Shown: positions 7,416 to 16,730, counted from the stretch's first letter. The stretch: DNA of 64,000 nucleotides from an uncultured Candidatus Saccharibacteria bacterium (GCA_946406315.1 CAMJKD010000005.1:1-64000); one strand, 5' to 3'. Made by a program: numbers and translations. Notes: generated by a model from the sequence alone, not told the origin.

Positions 7416-9817
7416 TGCATCAATTCCACTACGACAGTATGCGTGCGCGCGAATCCAGAGCTGGTAAGGTTTTTGATTCATGGTTTATACGAGTACTACT
7501 AAAGGTCGCAATTGTCGCTCTCGTCGTTTTAGGTGGCTGCTTGATGTTCATTATGCACAGTTCCTCGGCATGGCTATTGTGGGGTATCGCCATTGCTATG
7601 CTAGTAATGGATATTTATATTACTAGAGAATTGCTCGACCCACCGCTTGGTCCATCTGATAGCCTGGACGATAAATTGTCGCGTAATGTTTTAACTTTGC
7701 TTAGCCGCAATCCGACACCAAAAGAAATTGCAAAGATTGCACATAAAACTAATAGCGGTAATTTCCTGGCGGTGCGTTATGCGATTACGCCGCGTTTCTT
7801 AGAAATAGTCGCCGAAGGCGTACTGGAAGATATCGTACCGTTATTCGCAAAAGCACGCGAGGTACAAAGAGTGACCAATTATGAAAGTGTTTCTGGTGGC
7901 GTGTTAGCAGTAGCGCTAATTGAGTTGAATCCCAACCACGAGCAGATGCTTCGTACTATGAAATTGGAAGTCCAAGATTTATATAACGGTATTATCTGGT
8001 ACAACTACTTACACGGTTTAGTAAAAAACCGCAGCAAGCCAAAACATACTGGCGGTATCGCACGCGACTTAGCCTTCGGCTATACGCCATACTTGCAACG
8101 TTTTGGTCAGAATATTTCGCGAAGTCGCGAAGGTGTAGCTAATGGCCAGGTTCAACTGGCGCAGCATTCAGAAATCGTAACGCGTATGATTGAAACATTC
8201 TCAAAAGGAGGTCGCCAGAATGTGGCACTAATTGGTCCTTCTGGCTGCGGTAAATCATCAATAATTACAGCTTTCTGCGACAAATTGTTAGACGCAGATG
8301 CAAAGTTATCTTCGCAATTACAGTTTCGCCAAATCTTCAAGTTAGACGCGGCTTCAATGATTGGCGCTGGCGGCGAACGTGGAAAGATAGAGCAGTTAGT
8401 ACCAACGATTTTAGGGGAAGCCTATGCCGCAAAGAATATTATTATTTGGCTAGACAATGCGCATCTGTTCTTCGAGGAAGCAACTGGCGCAGTCGATATC
8501 AGCAACGTTCTTTTACCAATCATCGAGGCCGGTAACTTAAGGATGATTCTAACCATGGAGCAGCAGCGTTACCTTGAAATCTCCGCCAAGAACCCACAAC
8601 TGGCAAATGCTCTGAATAAAATTATGGTCGAACAGTCAAGCGAAGAAGAAACAATGAAAGTTATGGAAGATCACGTACCGCGCCTTGAATATAAATATAA
8701 TGTTATTTATACGCATTGGGCGTTAGTTGAGGCTTATCGCTTGAGTGAGCGCTACGTACATGATCTCGTAATGCCGGGGCGCGCAATTAATTTGTTAGAG
8801 TCGGCAGCGAATTATCCAGTTCAAAATGGTTATATAACCGATGAGTCAGTCCAGACGGCGGTTGAAAAAGTTTACGGCATCAAGATGCAAGCTACACAAG
8901 ACGAAGGCGAAAAAACAAAACTGCTCAATCTCGAAGAATTAATTCATGAACGCATGGTGGATCAGGTTGGCGCCGTTCAGGCCGTAAGCAACGCATTACG
9001 CCGTTCGGCTGCCGGCGTCCGCAATCAGAATCGCCCAATTGGCACTTTTCTATTCTTGGGTCCAACTGGTGTTGGCAAAACCGAGCTAGCGAAAGCTTTG
9101 AGTGAAGTGTATTTCCATGGCGAAGGCGAGATTATTCGTCTTGACTTGAACGAATTTGTTGACTCAACGGACGTAGCGCGTTTGATTGCTGACGGCTCAG
9201 AAGATGAATTAAGCCTTACGTCGCAGGTCATGAAGCATCCATTCTCCGTCGTATTATTGGATGAAATTGAGAAGGCGCACCCACAAGTGCTAACTACTCT
9301 GCTTCAGCTACTAGATGAGGGCATTTTGCGCGATGTTAAAAACCGCGAGGTGAGCTTCCGTGATGCAATCGTGATTGCAACTAGTAACGCAGGCGCCGAG
9401 CAAATTCGCCAATTCATCGATAATGGTATGGATTTAAGCGATGTAAAAGAAGAATTGACAAATAGTTTAATTCATAGTGGCGAATTTAAGCCAGAGTTTC
9501 TGAACCGTTTTGATGAGATCTGTATCTTTAAACCACTTTCAAAACAAGATTTGCGAAAGATTGTTGATTTGATTATCCAAAGCGTAAACAAGACTCTGGA
9601 ACCACAAAAGATTAACGTTCAGCTGAGTGACGGAGCGAAAGATATTCTCGTAGAGCACGGCTATGATCCGAAACTTGGTGCTCGCCCGATGCGCCGAATT
9701 ATACAGAATACAGTCGAGAACTTAGTGGCAAAGATGGTCTTGGCCGGCATAGCTGGTAACGGTGCCACAATTGATATCGATGCAGAAATGGTTGAAAGCC
9801 AATTAGAGAACAAGTAG
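7415..9817 (+). CDS. Membrane-anchored ClpB/ClpC-like double AAA+ ATPase
   Basis: The 800-aa protein has two N-terminal membrane helices (about residues 27-70) and a divergent Clp_N-like segment. AAA domain 1 has Walker A GPSGCGKS near 274 and a Walker B with 'WLDNAH' near 345. AAA domain 2 has Walker A GPTGVGKT near 549 and Walker B 'LLDEIEKAH' near 613. The C-terminus is a Clp D2-small domain ('GARPMRRIIQN'). Soluble Clp unfoldases lack membrane helices, so this one works at the membrane. I chose ATG 7415 because it follows AGGAG by about 10 nt and overlaps the upstream stop; an in-frame ATG at 7349 lies inside the preceding gene. I see no ClpP-binding IGF/L loop I can be sure of. Confidence 0.9.
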   Translation: MHQFHYDSMRARESRAGKVFDSWFIRVLLKVAIVALVVLGGCLMFIMHSSSAWLLWGIAIAMLVMDIYITRELLDPPLGPSDSLDDKLSRNVLTLLSRNPTPKEIAKIAHKTNSGNFLAVRYAITPRFLEIVAEGVLEDIVPLFAKAREVQRVTNYESVSGGVLAVALIELNPNHEQMLRTMKLEVQDLYNGIIWYNYLHGLVKNRSKPKHTGGIARDLAFGYTPYLQRFGQNISRSREGVANGQVQLAQHSEIVTRMIETFSKGGRQNVALIGPSGCGKSSIITAFCDKLLDADAKLSSQLQFRQIFKLDAASMIGAGGERGKIEQLVPTILGEAYAAKNIIIWLDNAHLFFEEATGAVDISNVLLPIIEAGNLRMILTMEQQRYLEISAKNPQLANALNKIMVEQSSEEETMKVMEDHVPRLEYKYNVIYTHWALVEAYRLSERYVHDLVMPGRAINLLESAANYPVQNGYITDESVQTAVEKVYGIKMQATQDEGEKTKLLNLEELIHERMVDQVGAVQAVSNALRRSAAGVRNQNRPIGTFLFLGPTGVGKTELAKALSEVYFHGEGEIIRLDLNEFVDSTDVARLIADGSEDELSLTSQVMKHPFSVVLLDEIEKAHPQVLTTLLQLLDEGILRDVKNREVSFRDAIVIATSNAGAEQIRQFIDNGMDLSDVKEELTNSLIHSGEFKPEFLNRFDEICIFKPLSKQDLRKIVDLIIQSVNKTLEPQKINVQLSDGAKDILVEHGYDPKLGARPMRRIIQNTVENLVAKMVLAGIAGNGATIDIDAEMVESQLENK

Positions 9818-10576
9818 TTATTTAACGCGTAAATCGTCGAGGGTCTTGTTTGGATTTAGGACATCAAGATCGATATATTTTTCGCCGCCCGAATAGCCGT
9901 CAAGACGACCGCGATCATTATATTGCCAGATTAGCCAATCTTTACCGTTACGCCAATTAGCTGGTACGTATACGTCGCGAATCCAACGTGGATAGCTAGA
10001 GAAGTCTGTAGCAAGATATTTATCATAAAAATCTTTTTGCGCATATAAAACTGGCTTGACATTATATTGAGACTCTAAGGTGTCAAGGAATGATTTAAGT
10101 TCACGAGCGACATTTTCTTGATTGGGAAGATTATCAGTATGGCTACCATATAGTTCAACGTCAACGGCAGGCAGTAGGCGTCCTTCAAGACTATCACCGA
10201 TTGCATCAATAAAGTTTTGAGCTTGCGTAATGCCGGCGCTTTCAAAAGAGAAAAAATGATAAGCACCCGATAGCAGTCCCGCATTTTTAGCGTTTTGCCA
10301 ATTTTGCTTAAAGAATTCGTCTTGATGCGAACTACCCTCGGTAGCTTTAATATAAATGAACTGAATCCCCTGCTCCTTCAGCTTTGCCATATCTACATTA
10401 ACTTGATAGGATGAAATATCTGCTCCGCGCACATCATTAGCGCCGAGCGATATCTCATTAATGCTAATAAAACGGTTTTTGACGGCTTGATATAACACGA
10501 TGAAGAATGTGGCCAAAATAATCAGGACAATTGTAGGAAGGATTAGTAATCTCCGCTGAGTTTTAGGCTGAGACAT
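9818..10576 (-). CDS. GH25 lysozyme (muramidase), membrane-anchored or secreted
   Basis: The 252-aa protein has one N-terminal hydrophobic helix (about residues 12-30) and then a GH25 domain. Catalytic-site features are visible: 'GADISSYQ' (Asp), 'YIKATEGSS', 'GAYHFFSF' and 'PAVDVELYG' with the catalytic Asp/Glu pair, ending in 'WIWQYND'-like 'WLIWQYNDRG'. It should cleave the MurNAc-GlcNAc bond of peptidoglycan at the cell surface, either its own wall or that of a host bacterium. Its stop abuts the stop of the convergent ATPase gene. ATTATA (TATAAT on this strand) at 10583-10588 is 6 nt from the start, so the message is probably leaderless. Confidence 0.92.
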   Translation of the reverse strand: MSQPKTQRRLLILPTIVLIILATFFIVLYQAVKNRFISINEISLGANDVRGADISSYQVNVDMAKLKEQGIQFIYIKATEGSSHQDEFFKQNWQNAKNAGLLSGAYHFFSFESAGITQAQNFIDAIGDSLEGRLLPAVDVELYGSHTDNLPNQENVARELKSFLDTLESQYNVKPVLYAQKDFYDKYLATDFSSYPRWIRDVYVPANWRNGKDWLIWQYNDRGRLDGYSGGEKYIDLDVLNPNKTLDDLRVK

Positions 10577-10605
10577 AGGTCTATTATATCAGACGAAAAA
10601 CTGGA

Positions 10606-10785
10606 CTATTTAACTTCTTTGTTTCTGCTGAAGTACGAGTGCACTAGAGCGAAAGCCTCGTCGGAGATCCACCCATACTGGAGCCTATCGCACTCCTGCA
10701 TATGCCTGGAATGACTAAGAGTGGGCACCCGCTTCTGCAGAGGGCGTATGCGCAAATTTTTAATGGCGCCTACGGCAACCTGCAT
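10606..10785 (-). CDS. Possible small protein, 59 aa
   Basis: An open frame from ATG 10785 to TAG 10606 encodes a basic peptide. Its C-terminal half ('YGWISDEAFALVHSYF') looks like a normal amphipathic protein segment. There is no clear ribosome site or promoter and I recognise no family. The base composition resembles the foreign-looking gene at 10983 rather than the AT-rich neighbours. It lies between the lysozyme gene and a divergent promoter, and could be a remnant. Confidence 0.35.
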   Translation of the reverse strand: MQVAVGAIKNLRIRPLQKRVPTLSHSRHMQECDRLQYGWISDEAFALVHSYFSRNKEVK

Positions 10786-10809
10786 GGCTAGTTTTTGGCA
10801 AAATTAGGC

Positions 10810-10839
10810 TTGACAATTCGGGGTATTGTGTGCTAAAAT
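10810..10839 (+). promoter_or_regulatory. Promoter and long leader of the 50-aa gene
   Basis: TTGACA (10810-10815), an 18-bp spacer and TAAAAT (10834-10839) predict a start near 10846. The transcript would have a ~137-nt 5' leader before ATG 10983, including a 7-bp hairpin CGATTAC-TGAT-GTAATCG near 10940-10960. Confidence 0.75.
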
Positions 10840-10982
10840 CGTATAGTTGCTTGAGGTCAGTGCTTAGGCGTTATCTACGCGGCGTATCACAACAAACAGA
10901 TGCGACAATGTTAGGTTTCGCCCATACATGCACAAGCCGTACGATTACTGATGTAATCGTTGCTATTTTAAAGGAGGTTGAA

Positions 10983-11135
10983 ATGGAACGCCTTGATAAT
11001 TACAGACGTGAGGACGTCTCGTGGGCCAAAGCGGCAGAAAGGACCGGCGTGCAGACAGAAAGAGCTGTGCTTCACGTTGCACCGACGGAAGACGAGTCTG
11101 CCAACACGGACGACACCGAAGAAGAGTCAAGCTAG
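10983..11135 (+). CDS. Small acidic hypothetical protein, 50 aa
   Basis: The product is a 50-aa soluble peptide whose second half is very acidic (TEDESANTDDTEEESS). No family is recognised. The start is fixed by a near-perfect AAAGGAGG site 7-8 nt upstream of ATG 10983; a longer frame from 10830 would start before the predicted transcription start. A consensus promoter, a long leader and a strong terminator at 11183 make this a well-defined single-gene transcript. A role for the transcript itself cannot be excluded. Confidence 0.65.
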   Translation: MERLDNYRREDVSWAKAAERTGVQTERAVLHVAPTEDESANTDDTEEESS

Positions 11136-11182
11136 CTGACACCTAAGCTTTAATGGCACACATCTCTCGGGGCTCTAGCCCC

Positions 11183-11210
11183 CCTCGCCTCGCTTCGGCG
11201 GGGCTTTTTT
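11183..11210 (+). terminator. Terminator after the 50-aa gene
   Basis: Stem CCTCGCC/GGCGGGG with loop TCGCTTC, then six Ts at 11205-11210. Confidence 0.88.
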
Positions 11211-11261
11211 ATGCAAGATGAAAAAGCGCAGGAAGCATAGCTCTGCGCGGAAAAAAACACG

Positions 11262-11289
11262 AAAAAAGCAGGCCATAAGCCTGCCTTTT
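11262..11289 (-). terminator. Terminator downstream of tRNA-Arg(TCG)
   Basis: Stem GCAGGC/GCCTGC (11268-11273 with 11279-11284) and, on the minus strand, a run of six Ts. A second hairpin GCGCAG/CTGCGC at about 11226-11249, also with Ts, backs it up. Confidence 0.82.
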
Positions 11290-11292
11290 TCG

Positions 11293-11369
11293 TGGTACAC
11301 CCGGAGGGATTCGAACCCACGACCCCCTGTTCCGAAGACAGATGCTCTAATCCACTGAGCTACGGGTGC
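11293..11369 (-). tRNA. tRNA-Arg(TCG)
   Basis: The minus strand gives acceptor GCACCCG/CGGGTGT, anticodon stem TCTGT/ACAGG with loop CTTCGGA (anticodon TCG) and a T loop TTCGAAT. An encoded CCA end follows. The T stem GTGGG/CCCTC has one T-T mismatch. Confidence 0.93.
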
Positions 11370-11473
11370 GATAGTGATATTATACCATCAGACTGAGATA
11401 GGTGCGAATAAATAGTCAAGTCTAGGATTTTTAACATAAGCGTTATATAATGATGCATAGATAAGGAGTATGT

Positions 11474-13801
11474 ATGCTTAGAAGAGTGAGATTCAATACT
11501 AAAGGTCTAGGACTTTTGTTTTGCGCATTGGTCGTTAGTTTAGCGGCGCCGTGTTGGCAAATGATTGCCTTTGCGGATAATAATGAGTCAGTATACGTGA
11601 GATTATTAAATGCAACTATTTCCACGATAGAAGCCGGTGGAGCTACCGCATATAATGCAACTTGGCATATCAACAACAACGACGTAACGCTAGGGTTTCA
11701 TAGCGGCTTAGCTGTGGAAGATATTGCGAGCGGGAAGGCTATTCCGTTTGCTAATAGTAGCGATATATTAAATGGACTTGGCGCACAGGCTCAAGGCGAT
11801 TTTTGTAGTTCATATATCGCCGAACTAACCGCTTCAGACGGTTACGGCGCAGTACTAAGTTGCGACTATGATGAGTCTAGCAATTACTCCGATGTTTCTT
11901 TAGCACAGCACTTAATACTCCCTGCCCAGGTAGAATATTTTACTCTTGAAGTTAAAGATAGAAGCCAAAGTAATCCACGGCCTGGAGACGATCAGGGCAA
12001 TATGCTTGGTTTGGTTTTCGAAAATGTCGATGAATATGACGAGACTGAGGGCAAATACGTCATCGTTCATTCTACCGATCAAAGTTTGGCGGGCAAAAGT
12101 TTCCGAATTGATTCGCAAGACGCCCAAATAACCGCACATAACGAAGATCAGAGTGTGCATTATTCCGTCGATTTAGAACACGACGCATTCTTCGCATCAA
12201 GTTATGCCGTAAGTGGCGATTTTGATCCAGAAACTGCCCAGGTTACTCTCATTGGTATAGAAGGCTACGAATATGCTCCAGAAATGACACGCGTAGGTAA
12301 CGCATACGTCTTCTCAATGAACGGCATCCATTTCCCTGGCAATACCGTATACTTGGCAATACAGGACAAACATGAGATTCAGCCACATGATCCAGATGAG
12401 CCACAGCCGCACGCTGGCGTCGAAACGCATAGTAGCGTAACCGTACATAGTAGCGAAGGTTACGATAATCCAAAATCTTTCTATCATAGCTGGATTATCA
12501 TTAATGACGGTGAAGTGTTTGATGAACAAGATTGTATGTGGAATGATACGAATTGTGCCGCTACTTATCAAAGAGACGATGTCCGCTACAACAAAGAGGA
12601 GAACGCTAATACTGTAGAACTACAAATTTCAACCCTATTCATCTATAAGGTCGTAAATAAAGTCGTTGTTAATAACGTAGAATACAATGTGCCGATTGAT
12701 TATTCAAACCGCGCTGATTGGTTGGCTCATTATGATCATCAAGCGGTTGGCTTTGAACTAGAAGTTCCTTATGCTGAAAGCTACGATATCACAATTGATA
12801 CCGCCGATACTCCTGGTGACGAACAAGTGATTGGCAACTTCCTTTGGACGAATGACGAAAACGAGAAAACCGACCCAGAAGGACGCAAAAATGATGCTTA
12901 TATCGGTCATTCACATCTTGAGGTAGTAGGTGTGCGTTGTCATATTACAGAGAATGATGCGGATGACGTTTTCTTCAATGTTGAAGCGGGAGAGCCTGAA
13001 CCAGAAGGTTGCGTCTTCGAATATGAACCAGACGATGAGGATCATAACTATGGCTCGTTAGTAGTTCCAGAGGGTAGCGAAGTGACTGTTCGACTAAAAA
13101 CCGAGTATGGTTATCAAGTAACTTCGTTTGGTATTAATGATAATGAGATTGCCGTCGACGAAGGAAAAGTTGCAGAATACACCTTTGGTATTTTTCGTGG
13201 CAACTTCCACCTTGGCGCCGTAGTCGAAAAGACAAGCGATGAGGTTAATGCATCCTCCTCAAAGATTAGGTCTGGCTCCATTAAGTTGGGCGGTGAGGAA
13301 ATTGATGAAGGAACTGCTATGTTAACCGTTGGTGATGCAGATTTGACCGACGAAGAAAAAGCACAGTTCCAAAATGAGGCTGGAAACTACAATATTTCTA
13401 CTTATCTCGATATTGATCTTGACCAGATTTTCTACAATGGTCACGGCGGTTACTGGAAGGGCGCCGAAATGAAGGAGCTCGAGCAGGAGGCCGAGATTAG
13501 TCTTGTGTTAGAAGAAGGCGTAGATGGTAACGAAGTAATTATTGTGCACAAGAAGCACGATGGCAGTTATGAATTAATTCCAACAACGTACGATGCCGCT
13601 ACGCATACGATCACATTTAAAACCTCGAGTTTCTCTGACTATGCAATTGGCTCAAAAACAGTCGCCAAGCCCGTAAGCGAGGTGGTCAGCCAAGTAAATA
13701 CACTCGATAATGTACTGCATTACGTTGCAATGTTTGCGGCGTGTTCCATACTTATCATTGCCGTCGCCTTTAAGAATCGCTCCGCCAAGACTACGAAGTA
13801 G
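11474..13801 (+). CDS. Large secreted, membrane-anchored surface protein (adhesin-like)
   Basis: The 775-aa protein has a signal peptide ending near residue 35 ('PCWQMIAFA'), an acidic extracytoplasmic region of about 700 residues and a C-terminal helix (about residues 745-765) followed by a basic tail. There is no LPXTG motif. Repeated beta-type segments and paired Cys residues (about residues 475-515) suggest a disulphide-stabilised multi-domain adhesin, but I recognise no named domain. It has an AAGGAG ribosome site and a TATAAT box about 20 nt upstream. A DsbA-like gene follows after 12 bp, consistent with oxidative folding of this protein. Confidence 0.85.
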   Translation: MLRRVRFNTKGLGLLFCALVVSLAAPCWQMIAFADNNESVYVRLLNATISTIEAGGATAYNATWHINNNDVTLGFHSGLAVEDIASGKAIPFANSSDILNGLGAQAQGDFCSSYIAELTASDGYGAVLSCDYDESSNYSDVSLAQHLILPAQVEYFTLEVKDRSQSNPRPGDDQGNMLGLVFENVDEYDETEGKYVIVHSTDQSLAGKSFRIDSQDAQITAHNEDQSVHYSVDLEHDAFFASSYAVSGDFDPETAQVTLIGIEGYEYAPEMTRVGNAYVFSMNGIHFPGNTVYLAIQDKHEIQPHDPDEPQPHAGVETHSSVTVHSSEGYDNPKSFYHSWIIINDGEVFDEQDCMWNDTNCAATYQRDDVRYNKEENANTVELQISTLFIYKVVNKVVVNNVEYNVPIDYSNRADWLAHYDHQAVGFELEVPYAESYDITIDTADTPGDEQVIGNFLWTNDENEKTDPEGRKNDAYIGHSHLEVVGVRCHITENDADDVFFNVEAGEPEPEGCVFEYEPDDEDHNYGSLVVPEGSEVTVRLKTEYGYQVTSFGINDNEIAVDEGKVAEYTFGIFRGNFHLGAVVEKTSDEVNASSSKIRSGSIKLGGEEIDEGTAMLTVGDADLTDEEKAQFQNEAGNYNISTYLDIDLDQIFYNGHGGYWKGAEMKELEQEAEISLVLEEGVDGNEVIIVHKKHDGSYELIPTTYDAATHTITFKTSSFSDYAIGSKTVAKPVSEVVSQVNTLDNVLHYVAMFAACSILIIAVAFKNRSAKTTK

Positions 13802-13813
13802 TATTATATAAAG

Positions 13814-14644
13814 ATGGACGCCGAAAAGAAGGTTGAGGTTAAGCCTGCTAAAAAGACCGTCGGTACCGTAACGCCGATTGTTTGTCTATCGCTTGGCTTA
13901 GTGGTCTGCTTTATTCTGTTGGTTATCGTAGTTAGTCATAATTCTGAACTAAATAAAACTTTAAATGCACGCGATTTGGAGATTGAGGAGCTGAAGAATA
14001 ATACTCCTAAATGTAATCAAAATCTTAAGACTGACGAAGAAATTAATATTAGCAATCCAAATAAAATAATTGATGCAGCAAGCGAGAACGGTAACATTGG
14101 CGACCATATACGTGGAAAAGCCGATTCGAAAGTGCTTGTAGTAGAGTATGCTGATATGTCTTGCCCTGGTTGCGCTATTATGACGCCGATGCTGAATGAA
14201 GTTTATCAAAAATACGGCAGTAAGGTGGCTTTCGTCTTCCGTCATTACCCAATTAGTAGTCATCAAAATTCACAATCGGCAGCGGAAGCGGTTGAGAGCG
14301 CAGGGCGCCAAGGAAAATATTGGGAGATGATTGACGCGCTATACGAGAATCGTGCAGATTGGATTGGCGCGAGTTACGCAGACCGCACCAATGCGTACGT
14401 GAAGATTTTCAAGAGAGTTGCACCAAATGGCGACGAAGAAAAGTTCCGATCCGATTTAGCCGATAAAGATATAACTAAGAAAGTCAATTTTGATTATAAA
14501 CTTGGAAATACTAAATCAAACGTCTCAGCGACGCCGTCCATATTCGTAAATGGCGAACTGATTGATTTATCGCGCGAAGATATTACATATAGCGATATTT
14601 TGAAAGAAATTGAAAGCAAAATCGAAGCTGGACTAGCGCAGTAG
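13814..14644 (+). CDS. DsbA-family thiol:disulphide oxidoreductase, membrane-anchored
   Basis: The 276-aa protein has one N-terminal helix (about residues 20-42), a short coiled stretch and a DsbA/DSBA-like thioredoxin domain. The active site is CPGC in 'DMSCPGCAIM' (near residue 118), and the cis-Pro loop is 'SATPSIFVNG'. It should introduce or shuffle disulphides in exported proteins. It lies 12 bp after the secreted-protein gene, likely in the same transcript, although TATATA-like sequence in the gap could add a promoter. Shared terminator follows at 14661. Confidence 0.92.
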   Translation: MDAEKKVEVKPAKKTVGTVTPIVCLSLGLVVCFILLVIVVSHNSELNKTLNARDLEIEELKNNTPKCNQNLKTDEEINISNPNKIIDAASENGNIGDHIRGKADSKVLVVEYADMSCPGCAIMTPMLNEVYQKYGSKVAFVFRHYPISSHQNSQSAAEAVESAGRQGKYWEMIDALYENRADWIGASYADRTNAYVKIFKRVAPNGDEEKFRSDLADKDITKKVNFDYKLGNTKSNVSATPSIFVNGELIDLSREDITYSDILKEIESKIEAGLAQ

Positions 14645-14660
14645 TTTTCCATGCGGAAAA

Positions 14661-14680
14661 AGCAGGCTTTCCAGCCTGCT
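14661..14680. terminator. Bidirectional terminator between the DsbA-like gene and tRNA-Arg(CCG)
   Basis: An 8-bp perfect stem AGCAGGCT/AGCCTGCT with loop TTCC, with A-rich sequence on the left and CTTT on the right. It can end transcription from both sides. Confidence 0.78.
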
Positions 14681-14687
14681 CTTTCCG

Positions 14688-14762
14688 TGGTACACCCGAC
14701 AGGATTTGAACCTGCGACACCTGGTACCGGAAACCAGTGCTCTTCCGCTGAGCTACGGGTGC
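14688..14762 (-). tRNA. tRNA-Arg(CCG)
   Basis: The minus strand gives acceptor GCACCCG/CGGGTGT, anticodon stem CTGGT/ACCAG with loop TTCCGGT (anticodon CCG) and T arm GCAGG-TTCAAAT-CCTGT. An encoded CCA end follows. Acceptor stem and flanking terminator resemble those of the tRNA-Arg at 11293. Confidence 0.95.
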
Positions 14763-14925
14763 GTGTATATTTATTTTAGCACGCGCCCAGGCTATAGGGA
14801 GGGCTCAAGAGAGGATTATGGTTTTGTATAGGCTAGAATCGAGCGACACGTTTTAATAATATACAAAAAAATGCTCCGTTTTAGATTATTGGTAGTTTTT
14901 ATGCATCTGGCAGTATAATTAATAT

Positions 14926-15957
14926 ATGAAGATACGTGAAAATGTACCAATAGCAGAATTAACAACTATGCGCTTAGGTGGCGCTGCTCGCTACGTAATT
15001 GATATCGAGGAGGATAAAGATCTTGCGGAAGCTTATCATTTCGCAAAAGAAAAGAATCTCCCGACTTATATCTTAGGCGGCGGCAGTAATGTCATTGGGC
15101 GCGACAGTGGCTTTAATGGTGTTATTTTTGTAAATAAACTACATGGCATTTATGTGATTGATAGCGATGCAGAGAAAATTCGGCTTTGTGCTAAAAGTGG
15201 AGATTTATTGGACGATTTAGTAGAGTATAGTGTTAAGCTTTGGAATGGCGAAAGTTTTGGTTATTCAGGTATAGAAGCGTTATCTAAGATTCCCGGTACG
15301 GTCGGCGCAGCACCAGTGCAAAACGTAGGAGCCTACGGGCAAGAAATAAAACAAACTTTACATTCAGTATGCGTTTATGATTGTCGTGATAATCTCTTTA
15401 AACATATGATGGCTGACGAATTAGATTTAGGTTATCGTCATAGCATTTTCAATACAGGCGATGGCGTTGGGCGCTATTTTATTACAAGTGTAACGGTGGA
15501 ACTACATAAGAATTGGCTGAAACCTCCGTTCTACAATTCCCTGCAGGCATATTTTGACGAACATGGCACGAAAGAGTTTACGCCGCAAGCCGTACGCGAT
15601 GCAGTGGCAGAAATTCGCGCAAGTAAATTGCCAGATCCAGCCGAGTTTGCATCGGCCGGCTCATTTTTCAAGAACGTGTACATAAAAGAAAACGAAATTG
15701 CCGATGCTGAGGCGTGGGGAATCCCAGTTTGGGATGGTGGCAAGATTCCCAGCGGTTGGCTAATTGAGCACGCTGGCTTAAAAGGCAAGGAGTTCTTCGG
15801 TATGCGCGTTTCTGATAAGGCCGCACTGGTATTGATTAATGAAAAAGCCAAAAGTTATGCCGATTTAGCTAAAGCGCGCCAAGCTGTAATTGATGCCGTG
15901 AAAGAAAAATACGGCTTCACATTAGAACAAGAGCCAATGGAATTAGGAGATAAATGA
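14926..15957 (+). CDS. murB: UDP-N-acetylenolpyruvoylglucosamine reductase
   Basis: MurB reduces UDP-GlcNAc-enolpyruvate to UDP-MurNAc with NADPH and FAD, an early cytoplasmic step of peptidoglycan synthesis. At 343 aa it shows the FAD-binding 'LGGGSNVIGRD' (near residue 50), 'IPGTVGAAPVQNVGAYGQEI' and the proton-donor Ser region 'ASAGSFFKN'. The C-terminal 'IEHAGLKGKEFFG' is also present. The extra region before the C-terminal domain fits the longer type I enzymes. TATAAT at 14914-14919 is 6 nt before the ATG, so the transcript is probably leaderless. The stop TGA overlaps the folD start. Confidence 0.97.
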   Translation: MKIRENVPIAELTTMRLGGAARYVIDIEEDKDLAEAYHFAKEKNLPTYILGGGSNVIGRDSGFNGVIFVNKLHGIYVIDSDAEKIRLCAKSGDLLDDLVEYSVKLWNGESFGYSGIEALSKIPGTVGAAPVQNVGAYGQEIKQTLHSVCVYDCRDNLFKHMMADELDLGYRHSIFNTGDGVGRYFITSVTVELHKNWLKPPFYNSLQAYFDEHGTKEFTPQAVRDAVAEIRASKLPDPAEFASAGSFFKNVYIKENEIADAEAWGIPVWDGGKIPSGWLIEHAGLKGKEFFGMRVSDKAALVLINEKAKSYADLAKARQAVIDAVKEKYGFTLEQEPMELGDK

Positions 15958-16730
15958 AAGAACTAAATGGTCGAGAGTTGGCAGATTACATTAAAGAACG
16001 CCATGCACATACCGTAAAAGCGCTAAGGAGCAAAAAAATTTTTCCAAAATTAGCAATTTTTTACGATAATGACTCCCCAGCAATTGCAAAATACATGTCA
16101 CTAAAACAGAACTATGGTAATGATGTCGGAATTGAGGTTGAGATTACAAAAATATCTACGATCGATGCGGAGGAGAAAATACGCGCCGCTGCAGAAGATG
16201 AAAAAGTGACAGGGATTATCGTACAATTGCCATTGACAGAATGCAATATGTCAATTCTAGATTTAATCCCACTCAAAAAAGATGTAGATGGTTTGCGCGG
16301 TGAGTCCGATACGGCAACCGCAATGGCAATTCATTGGTTGCTCACTGGTTATGGCGTAGACTTGCGGGGAAAGAAAATAGCAATTGTCGGCCACGGCAAG
16401 CTTGTGGGTGCACCGCTTGAAAAAATGTGGCACGAAAGCGGCTATGACGTAACGGTTTATGACAAAGGCGACGACACTTCAACCCTACCAGAGTGCGACG
16501 TAGTCGTAACGGCAACTGGTGTACCGGGATTGATTAAGTCTGAGATGCTGAAATATGGCGCCATAGTTATTGACGCCGGCACAGCTTCCGAAGGTGGCAT
16601 ACTTAAGGGTGATGTCGACGATGCTGTGCGCGAACGCAACGATCTGATGATTACGCCAAAGCTTGGTGGCGTAGGTCCGCTAACGGTTGCAATGTTATTC
16701 GAACGCGTTTTACAGGCGACGCAAAAATAA
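15954..16730 (+). CDS. folD: Bifunctional methylene-THF dehydrogenase / methenyl-THF cyclohydrolase
   Basis: FolD interconverts 5,10-methylene-, 5,10-methenyl- and 10-formyl-tetrahydrofolate in the cytoplasm. The 258-aa protein has the catalytic Tyr/Lys segment 'KYMSLKQNYG', 'GIIVQLPL', 'DVDGL' and an NAD(P) site 'IVGHGKLVGAP'. The C-terminal signature reads 'PKLGGVGPLTVAM' where the usual form is PVPGGVGPMT. The family average is about 285 aa, so this is a short version. ATG overlaps the murB stop (ATGA) with an AGGAG site inside murB, which implies coupled translation. Confidence 0.95.
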   Translation: MKELNGRELADYIKERHAHTVKALRSKKIFPKLAIFYDNDSPAIAKYMSLKQNYGNDVGIEVEITKISTIDAEEKIRAAAEDEKVTGIIVQLPLTECNMSILDLIPLKKDVDGLRGESDTATAMAIHWLLTGYGVDLRGKKIAIVGHGKLVGAPLEKMWHESGYDVTVYDKGDDTSTLPECDVVVTATGVPGLIKSEMLKYGAIVIDAGTASEGGILKGDVDDAVRERNDLMITPKLGGVGPLTVAMLFERVLQATQK

